NCBI GenBank assembly: GCA_003514765.1 | Contig: DOOY01000227.1 | Span: 1-5,692, forward strand | Origin: Nitrosomonas sp. | GTDB taxonomy: Bacteria > Pseudomonadota > Gammaproteobacteria > Burkholderiales > Nitrosomonadaceae | DNA length: 5,692 nucleotides | Reading direction: 5' to 3' | Part shown: positions 1-4,488 of the stretch, one piece after another | Numbering within the stretch: position 1 is the stretch's first letter | Layout of the letters: every line of letters begins with the position of its first letter | The notes under the pieces: generated by a model | Databases searched by the model: none | Seen by the model: the letters and a program-made list of their open reading frames with translations, nothing else | What the model was told of the DNA's origin: nothing | Made by a program: the position numbers and the translations under genes

Positions 1-11
1 TTATTTGATTT

Positions 12-1499
12 TTAAGGATTAATCGTATTGTTCCATTGAACTATACGATTGCGACCGTTGCGTTTTGCAGTATAGAGCGCCTGATCTGCTGCTTTTAGCA
101 TGTCTTGTGGAGAACTAAAACTATCTGATCGGTTTTCAAGAGCCGCAACACCTACGGATGCTGTTGCATTAAAAACAGAACCCTCTTCTGATGTGAATGG
201 AATGCTTGAAATTGCATCCTTTATACGACTGATGGCGTTCTCGGTTTCCATTAACGACATGCCAGGGAAAATCAGTGTAAATTCTTCTCCGCCGTATCGA
301 CACAGCAAATCATTATGACGAATCAGTTTATGAATTGTATGTACTACGGAGACCAGTACAGTATCCCCCGTGGTGTGCCCATAAGTATCATTGATTCGTT
401 TAAAATGGTCCAAGTCCAGCATAGCAATAGTCAATGGTACGCCGAGTTGTTTGGATAGGTTAAATTCACGTTGAATGACTTCTTCTAGGAAAGCTCGATT
501 ATATGCGCCAGTTAGACCGTCGCGTTGCGATTTTTGTTCTAATTCCTGCACTTTGACTAAGCTGTGCATTGTAAGCAGCTCTTTAGCTTCGGATATGATA
601 TCAGATGCTTTTACAGACTTAAATATACTGATATCAAACAAGTCTTCTATAGCGTGGAGTTTTTCTTGCATTTCATCTATAACTTCTACAAGAAAAGATT
701 CGTCAATCTGAAGCCATGACTGCGCCTCTTTGATTAACTCAGTCATTTTCTCCGTAGTTTGAAGATCAATCATATAACTGGCAATATACTGTGATACGGC
801 AACACATGCATGCAGTGTCGGTTCTTTTTTTTGTAATAATCCTGATTTGTTATGGCTGGCAATACAGGCTATTGCAATATGATTCGGGATATGCCACTGC
901 TTAAGCAATTCGTATCCAAGTTCATCATGTCCGATACCTAAATTTTCCCGTTCAGCGAGCAGGAGCCCTTCGTGACTGGATGTGGAGGAATAGATGCTGC
1001 CATACTCATTCGGAAAAATCGCGTTGAAAGCCAGAATACCGATTTCCTGCAGTAGCGCAGCGAGAAACAAGTCATCAAAAGACTTCAATCCCAGTTTTTC
1101 ACCAAGTGCACGACTTGCAAGTGCTGATGTAATGGAATGTCGCCAGAACTTGTTGTTGTCAAATGTTTTGCTATATTCCCCCGGATTCTGGATTAATGAG
1201 CTGGAAAGGGAAAAAGACAATGCAATTACAATGACGCTATGTGTCCCTAATATATTGACGGCCTGCCTTATATTTGTTGCAGTTCTTTTTGTTTTAAATA
1301 AAGGGGAGTTGGCGGTTTTAAGTATTTTTGCTGAAAGTGCAGGATCCAGTGATATGTATTCACATACTGTCAATATATCAGTATCTGGGTCATTGGCAAG
1401 ATCGATGATTTTAAGGGCAATACCCGGCAATGTGGGTAAAGTTTTGCAAAAACGTAACAGCTTTATCGGATCTTTGTTTGTGCTAAGTATATTCTTCAA
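12..1499 (-). CDS. HDOD-GGDEF protein, probable diguanylate cyclase
   Basis: This 495-residue protein probably makes cyclic di-GMP from two GTP in the cytoplasm; I see no signal peptide or convincing membrane segment. Residues about 13-215 form an HDOD domain (LPTLPGIALKII near 21-32, then LDPALSAKILKTANSP near 51-66). The catalytic HD pair of true phosphohydrolases is replaced by Q151-E152 in LLQEIGIL, so this half is likely a sensory or protein-binding module. A helical linker (about 250-325) leads to the GGDEF domain (about 322-488). That domain has DGLTGAYNR at 327-335, metal and substrate residues D362, N370 and D379, the active loop GGEEF at 403-407, and an inhibitory RHND (394-397) exactly five residues upstream of the loop. 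Cyclase activity and product inhibition are therefore both expected. The start is TTG at 1499-1497, with an in-frame stop just upstream, no visible Shine-Dalgarno sequence and no early in-frame ATG, so it is uncertain. Input signal and targets are unknown. Confidence 0.9.
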   Translation of the reverse strand: MKNILSTNKDPIKLLRFCKTLPTLPGIALKIIDLANDPDTDILTVCEYISLDPALSAKILKTANSPLFKTKRTATNIRQAVNILGTHSVIVIALSFSLSSSLIQNPGEYSKTFDNNKFWRHSITSALASRALGEKLGLKSFDDLFLAALLQEIGILAFNAIFPNEYGSIYSSTSSHEGLLLAERENLGIGHDELGYELLKQWHIPNHIAIACIASHNKSGLLQKKEPTLHACVAVSQYIASYMIDLQTTEKMTELIKEAQSWLQIDESFLVEVIDEMQEKLHAIEDLFDISIFKSVKASDIISEAKELLTMHSLVKVQELEQKSQRDGLTGAYNRAFLEEVIQREFNLSKQLGVPLTIAMLDLDHFKRINDTYGHTTGDTVLVSVVHTIHKLIRHNDLLCRYGGEEFTLIFPGMSLMETENAISRIKDAISSIPFTSEEGSVFNATASVGVAALENRSDSFSSPQDMLKAADQALYTAKRNGRNRIVQWNNTINP

Positions 1500-1509
1500 T
1501 TTGTTTGTT

Positions 1510-1526
1510 AGTCATTCGATATGACT
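1510..1526. repeat. 17-bp inverted repeat before the HDOD-GGDEF start
   Basis: Arms AGTCAT and ATGACT flank the five-base centre TCGAT. On the minus-strand transcript this can form a six-pair hairpin ending 10 nt before the TTG start of the HDOD-GGDEF gene. Its 3' arm contains an out-of-frame ATG. It could be a small operator or a translational control hairpin, or simply chance; the arms are short. Confidence 0.4.
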
Positions 1527-1577
1527 TCGATTGAGTTAAAGATTATGATTCGATTTTTAACATTTTGCTTTATGGAA

Positions 1578-1642
1578 ACCTGTCTGCCCCGGATGCGCAT
1601 CATGATTCAGTTGATGGCGGCAGGTGTCAACATAGTTTTTTT
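1578..1642 (+). other. GC-richer stem-loop with downstream T7 run
   Basis: The left arm ACCTGTCTGCC (1578-1588) can pair with GGCGGCAGGT (1616-1625) as about ten pairs, including one G-U pair and one bulged base. The 27-base loop contains CATCA (1598-1602), which can alternatively pair with TGATG (1612-1616). A run of seven T lies at 1636-1642, ten bases after the stem. The gap between stem and T run is too long for a canonical intrinsic terminator. It could be the end of an unannotated small RNA, or folding that merely overlaps the minus-strand promoter. Function is not established. Confidence 0.3.
1602..1630 (-). promoter_or_regulatory. Candidate sigma70 promoter for the HDOD-GGDEF gene
   Basis: Read on the minus strand, a perfect -35 hexamer TTGACA (1630-1625) is followed after exactly 17 bases by AATCAT (1607-1602). 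The latter matches the -10 consensus at four of six positions, including the important second A and final T. Transcription would start near 1595, giving a leader of roughly 95 nt before the TTG codon. Perfect -35 and ideal spacing support it; the imperfect -10 is the weak point. It lies inside the GC-richer stem-loop. Confidence 0.5.
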
Positions 1643-1678
1643 GTCTGAACCATTACCTTAAGCAACTTTTTTTTCGCA

Positions 1679-1703
1679 TTAAATTACTCTCGGAGAAATT
1701 TAA
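1679..1703. repeat. 25-bp imperfect palindrome
   Basis: Outer arms TTAAATT (1679-1685) and AATTTAA (1697-1703) pair perfectly. After one A/A mismatch, CTC (1687-1689) pairs with GAG (1693-1695) around the three-base loop TCG. It is followed by a second, perfect palindrome AAAACGTTTT at 1703-1712. No T run follows in the right orientation, so a terminator is unlikely. A protein-binding site is possible but no regulator can be named. Confidence 0.35.
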
Positions 1704-1860
1704 AAACGTTTTGTTAATGTTTTGCCAGCGATTCAGCTGTTCTGTTTTTATTTTTTTATCATAAAAATATGAAATGAAGAGTATATTGAAAGGTTGAATC
1801 ATTTGTTCATTTTTAATAAAAAACCACAATACCATATAAGTATTATAAGGGATGTGCTTT

Positions 1861-1890
1861 ACACTTCTTCAATCATTAACGATGAAGTGT
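1861..1890. repeat. Inverted repeat ACACTTC/GAAGTGT upstream of pepA
   Basis: Seven-base perfect arms at 1861-1867 and 1884-1890 enclose 16 bases. The pairing resumes for two bases (1869-1870 with 1881-1882) after one mismatch. The repeat ends directly against the TATAGT hexamer, covering the spacer and -35 zone of that promoter candidate. That is where a repressor operator would lie. It is not followed by a T run, so it does not look like a terminator. The cognate regulator is unknown. Confidence 0.45.
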
Positions 1891-1896
1891 TATAGT
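1888..1896 (+). promoter_or_regulatory. Candidate extended -10 promoter for pepA
   Basis: TGT-TATAGT forms an extended -10 element: TG one base upstream of a hexamer that matches TATAAT at five of six positions. Only a weak -35 (TTCAAT, 1868-1873, 17-base spacing) is present, which is tolerated by extended -10 promoters. Transcription would begin near 1903 and give pepA a leader of about 95 nt, with the FNR-type box just downstream of the start. A weaker alternative -10 (TAATAA, 1965-1973) lies nearer the gene and would place that box about 60 bases upstream of the start. Confidence 0.4.
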
Positions 1897-1910
1897 TATT
1901 TATAAATGCC

Positions 1911-1924
1911 TTGATTTATATCAA
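1911..1924. promoter_or_regulatory. FNR/ANR-type binding box upstream of pepA
   Basis: The sequence TTGAT-TTAT-ATCAA is an exact match to the symmetrical FNR-family consensus TTGAT-N4-ATCAA. Members of the CRP/FNR family (FNR, ANR, DNR, NnrR types) bind such sites in response to oxygen loss or nitric oxide. The centre is about 81 bases before the pepA GTG codon. Its effect depends on which promoter is used. Downstream of the extended -10 candidate (start near 1903) it would repress. With the nearer TAATAA candidate it would sit close to -60, the class I activation position. The match is seen directly; its function is inferred. Confidence 0.5.
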
Positions 1925-1986
1925 TATATATTCAAGCTGTTGAGGGTGGTTAAAAAATTTCAAGTAATAATAAGAATATCGACAAC

Positions 1987-1992
1987 AAGGAG
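1987..1992 (+). promoter_or_regulatory. Strong ribosome binding site fixing the pepA GTG start
   Basis: AAGGAG lies six bases before the GTG at 1999. An in-frame TAA at 1993-1995 excludes any longer version, and the next in-frame GTG (2008) would be too far from this site. It is the only clear Shine-Dalgarno sequence before any of the five genes here. Confidence 0.85.
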
Positions 1993-1998
1993 TAAAAC

Positions 1999-3495
1999 GT
2001 GGATTTGGTGATAAAAGTAGCGACCCCGGATAAACAACGTGGTGCTTGTGTGGTGGTGGGTGTATTCGAATCAAAAAAAATGACAGATGCCGCCAAAGAC
2101 CTGGATCGTCTTTCTGAGGGTTATATTAAAAGCATTATCAGTCAGGGAGATATGGAAGGAAAAGCCAATACGGCCTTGTTGTTGCATAAGGTTCCAAACG
2201 TGTTGTGCAAACGCGTATTGCTAGTCGGTTTGGGTAAGGAACAGGAGTTTAAAGACAGCGTGTTTATTAACGCTGCGCAAGCGGCATTTCGTGCATTACA
2301 AAACACGGGCACTACAGATTGCGCACTTTATCTGGCGGATATATCCGTTCATGAACGTGATGTTGCCTGGAAAGTAACACAGCTTGCCAGGTTCTCTATT
2401 GAAAGCAGCTACCGGTTTGACAAGCTGAAGAGCAAGCCGGATGAGAACAATAATGCTTTACGCAAAATAACAATCTGTATTCGCAATCGTGCTGATATGG
2501 CGGCCGGGGAAGAAGCGCTCAAACAAGGCGCTGCTATAGCGCATGGTATGAATTTGACCAAGGATCTGGGTAATCTGGCGCCCAATATCTGTACGCCTAC
2601 TTATCTTGCTGATCAGGCAAAGGACCTTGCTAAAACATATAAATTCAAGGCCACTATTTTAGATAAGAAAGATATGGAAAAGCAGGGGATGGGAGCGTTG
2701 TTGGCTGTCGCCCGCGGTAGTCATCAACCGGCAAAATTGATTGTTCTGGAATATCAGGGAAAGGGAAAGAAAGAAAAACCGATTGTTCTGGTGGGTAAGG
2801 GTGTTACTTTTGATACGGGTGGTATTTCATTGAAACCAGCGGCTGAAATGGATGAAATGAAATACGACATGAGCGGCGCTGCGAGTGTGCTCGGTACAAT
2901 GAAAGCCATTGGTGAGATGAATCTGTCAATTAATGTAGTGGCTATTATTCCGGCAACTGAAAATATGCCTGGCGGCAGTGCAACAAAACCAGGGGATGTG
3001 GTAACGAGTATGTCAGGCCAGACCATTGAGATTTTGAATACGGATGCCGAGGGCCGCCTGATTTTATGTGATGCATTAACTTATGCGGAACGCTTTGAAC
3101 CGAAGGCCGTGATTGATATCGCCACGCTGACCGGCGCTTGCGTGATTGCATTGGGAAATGTGGCAACTGGCTTAATGAGTAATGATGAAACATTGTCACA
3201 AGAATTACTCAAAGCCGGCGAGCAGGCGGTTGATCGTGTTTGGCAATTGCCTTTATGGAATGAATATCAGGATCTGTTGAAGAGTAACTTTGCAGATATG
3301 GCCAATATTGGCGGTCGTGCGGGGGGCACCATTACTGCCGCCTGTTTTTTATCGAGATTCACCAAGAAATATCAATGGGCGCACCTGGATATAGCGGGTA
3401 CGGCCTGGAAGTCAGGTAAAGAGAAAGGGTCCACCGGTAGGCCTGTGCCGCTATTGACTCAATTTCTAATTTCACAGGCAAACATGTCGAAATAG
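1999..3495 (+). CDS. pepA: Leucyl (cytosol) aminopeptidase, M17 family
   Basis: PepA removes N-terminal amino acids, preferentially leucine, from peptides in the cytoplasm; family members are hexamers with two metal ions per subunit. The 498 residues compare with 503 for the Escherichia coli enzyme. An N-terminal alpha/beta domain (about 1-160) precedes the catalytic domain. The catalytic domain carries GKGVTFDTGG at 266-275, the M17 signature NTDAEGRL at 347-354, and probable metal ligands K267, D272, D290, D349 and E351. Catalytic residues are K279 and R353. All sit at a constant offset of three from the E. coli positions, so the enzyme should be active. In E. coli PepA also binds DNA, acting in Xer recombination and carAB control; nothing here shows whether this one does. 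It starts with GTG. holC follows after 41 bases without a terminator, so the two are probably cotranscribed. An FNR-type box lies upstream. Confidence 0.97.
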   Translation: MDLVIKVATPDKQRGACVVVGVFESKKMTDAAKDLDRLSEGYIKSIISQGDMEGKANTALLLHKVPNVLCKRVLLVGLGKEQEFKDSVFINAAQAAFRALQNTGTTDCALYLADISVHERDVAWKVTQLARFSIESSYRFDKLKSKPDENNNALRKITICIRNRADMAAGEEALKQGAAIAHGMNLTKDLGNLAPNICTPTYLADQAKDLAKTYKFKATILDKKDMEKQGMGALLAVARGSHQPAKLIVLEYQGKGKKEKPIVLVGKGVTFDTGGISLKPAAEMDEMKYDMSGAASVLGTMKAIGEMNLSINVVAIIPATENMPGGSATKPGDVVTSMSGQTIEILNTDAEGRLILCDALTYAERFEPKAVIDIATLTGACVIALGNVATGLMSNDETLSQELLKAGEQAVDRVWQLPLWNEYQDLLKSNFADMANIGGRAGGTITAACFLSRFTKKYQWAHLDIAGTAWKSGKEKGSTGRPVPLLTQFLISQANMSK

Positions 3496-3536
3496 CGTTC
3501 TTTTGATTATTTTTTGTATGTTAAGTCGCTGATTGG

Positions 3537-3974
3537 ATGATGACAGCAATATATTTTTACTCGGGCGCAGCTGACAAATTGCGGGTGGTGTGCAGATTGT
3601 GCGCCAAAGCATTAAATCAAGACAGCAGGGTGATTGTTTATACGTCTGAGGCAGATAAACTGGATAGATTGGATAAGCTACTTTGGACTTTTCAGTCAAC
3701 CAGTTTTCTGCCGCACTGCTATATAGATGAAAATGAAGCGCTGGTTACTGCAACACCGATCATCCTGAGTAACAGGGTGGTTAATGAACATGCATTTGAC
3801 ATGTTGGTGAATCTGCATGAGCACTGCCCGTCTGCTTTTGATCAATTCAAACGCGTGATTGAAGTTGTAAGCCAGTCTCCCGAGGATGAGTCTGCGGCAC
3901 GTGCGCGTTATCGTTTTTATAAACAGGCTGGGTATGAATTGCATCACCATAATCTGGCAGAAACAGCAAGTTAA
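3537..3974 (+). CDS. holC: DNA polymerase III chi subunit
   Basis: Chi is the accessory clamp-loader subunit that pairs with psi and contacts the C-terminal tail of single-stranded DNA-binding protein, linking the replisome to SSB-coated lagging strand. The 145 residues compare with 147 in Escherichia coli. Family landmarks are visible: VVCRL at 17-21, LDRLDKLLW at 42-50, SFLPH at 56-60, and the C-terminal helix ARARYRFYKQAGY at 121-133. The last aligns with the E. coli segment holding R128 and Y131, known for SSB contact. The N-terminal helix carries a CxxC pair (C19, C22); the second cysteine looks unusual to me, and a metal role is unsupported. Two consecutive ATG codons (3537 and 3540) could start it, and no good ribosome binding site favours either. 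It follows pepA by 41 bases, as is common in proteobacteria, and probably shares its transcript. Confidence 0.93.
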   Translation: MMTAIYFYSGAADKLRVVCRLCAKALNQDSRVIVYTSEADKLDRLDKLLWTFQSTSFLPHCYIDENEALVTATPIILSNRVVNEHAFDMLVNLHEHCPSAFDQFKRVIEVVSQSPEDESAARARYRFYKQAGYELHHHNLAETAS

Positions 3975-3999
3975 TATTGATAGTTTAAATGTGATACAT

Positions 4000-4341
4000 A
4001 TGATTGATTCAGTCAAAACAGAAGTCGATGAAGAAAATGACAGAGTTCTGGAAAAATTTAACTTCCTGGTCGATAAATATCACCATTACGATAGGGCGGT
4101 CATTGCTGCAGAAGATGTTTTAGACGTTGACAAAATACCTGTTTTGACTGAAAGCGTCACGTTGCGATCGAAAAGCTTGCAAGCGCAATTTGATGAACTG
4201 TCTCCGTTGCGTTTGTTGCTGGATGCTGCGCTGGTTGATGCCAAAATAGATCTTAAACCTGCGGACAGACAGGCTTTGGTGCATGCGCTTGAAAATCGTA
4301 TTGTCGTACAGGAAAAAGTTTTGCTGGACCCTCAGAACTGA
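4000..4341 (+). CDS. Small acidic protein of unknown function between holC and valS
   Basis: I do not recognise this 113-residue protein with certainty. It is acidic (23 D/E against 14 K/R), lacks cysteine and tryptophan, and has no signal peptide or membrane segment, so it is probably cytoplasmic. A charged N-terminal half (1-45) is followed by the short motif IPVLTESV (46-53), then amphipathic, probably helical sequence with LRLLLDAALVDAKI (70-83) and a last helix near 88-108. IPVLTE-like motifs occur in poorly characterised small proteins encoded beside holC in other Betaproteobacteria (DUF2486-like in Burkholderia); a link is my inference from memory. The frame stays open upstream to 3886 inside holC, but that part is a holC shadow. 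ATG 4000 is chosen, 25 bases after holC. GTG 3991 is possible and neither has a ribosome binding site. Its position suggests cotranscription with holC and perhaps a role with chi or the clamp loader. Confidence 0.75.
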   Translation: MIDSVKTEVDEENDRVLEKFNFLVDKYHHYDRAVIAAEDVLDVDKIPVLTESVTLRSKSLQAQFDELSPLRLLLDAALVDAKIDLKPADRQALVHALENRIVVQEKVLLDPQN

Positions 4342-4423
4342 AACGACTTTGTTTGCCTCTACGCACGCGGATATGTAGTTTGTTGTTTTATGAGTCATAT
4401 ACGCAATTCACACGTTATTCCTT

Positions 4424-4429
4424 TATAAT
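4424..4429 (+). promoter_or_regulatory. Candidate -10 element for valS
   Basis: A perfect TATAAT lies 59 bases before the valS ATG in an AT-rich gap. No good -35 is found at the normal distance. TTCACA (4407-4412) matches TTGACA at five of six positions but is only 11 bases away, and the hexamers 16-18 bases upstream match poorly. It is plausible as an internal promoter giving valS its own transcript starting near 4436, but AT-richness makes a chance match easy. Confidence 0.35.
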
Positions 4430-4478
4430 AATAGGTTTTTTTGTTTTGTATTTTTAAAAACTGCCAACCTATTCTTAT
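4425..4478 (+). repeat. Inverted repeat in the valS leader
   Basis: AATAGGTT (4430-4437) and AACCTATT (4466-4473) are perfect complements. One mismatch further out, pairing continues for four more bases (4425-4428 with 4475-4478). Inside the loop, T 4438-4442 can pair with A 4456-4460. The left arm overlaps the TATAAT hexamer and the right arm ends 10 bases before the valS ATG. The fold could therefore form only in transcripts reading through from holC, not in those started just downstream of TATAAT. It may be an attenuator-like element or a chance fold of AT-rich sequence. Confidence 0.4.
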
Positions 4479-4488
4479 TTCAAAATCC

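Larger units (their letters stand above)
1500..1998. other. Divergent intergenic region, noncoding
   Basis: About 500 bp separate the minus-strand HDOD-GGDEF gene from pepA. I see no convincing gene. The minus-strand open frame at 1653-1835 is AT-rich, has no ribosome binding site and resembles no family I know. A 29-codon plus-strand frame at 1572-1661 also lacks a ribosome binding site. The stretch is strongly AT-rich except for a GC-richer patch at about 1578-1625. It holds the promoter candidates, stem-loops and FNR-type box listed separately. Between about 1704 and 1850 I see only AT-rich sequence with homopolymer runs and no assignable element. Confidence 0.8.

Noticed and set aside
994..1524. 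Plus-strand 176-codon open frame opposite the HDOD-GGDEF gene
   Set aside because: It lies almost entirely antisense to a convincing HDOD coding region and has no family resemblance or start signals.
1500..1620. c-di-GMP (GEMM) riboswitch in the leader of the diguanylate cyclase gene
   Set aside because: The conserved GEMM core and its tetraloop-receptor helices are not seen on the minus strand; the leader is AU-rich with only a small hairpin.
1653..1835. Minus-strand 60-codon open frame in the spacer
   Set aside because: It is very AT-rich, has no ribosome binding site, shows no recognisable domain and lies in homopolymer-rich sequence; open frames of this size arise easily there.
3551..3605. 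Zinc-binding site from the CxxC pair in HolC (C19, C22)
   Set aside because: Only two cysteines are clustered within a predicted helix, the others (C61, C97) are distant, and chi subunits are not known metal proteins.
3886..3999. Longer N-terminus for the small acidic protein starting inside holC
   Set aside because: The extra 38 residues are the out-of-frame reading of the conserved holC C-terminus and unlike the acidic remainder; ATG 4000 gives a coherent protein.
4342..4445. Intrinsic terminator between the small acidic gene and valS
   Set aside because: A T run at 4436-4442 exists, but only three- to five-pair AT-rich stems precede it, so no credible GC-rich terminator hairpin is present.
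4400..4488. T-box riboswitch controlling valS
   Set aside because: T-boxes are characteristic of Firmicutes and some other phyla; no T-box consensus sequence or specifier loop is visible and the leader is too short.
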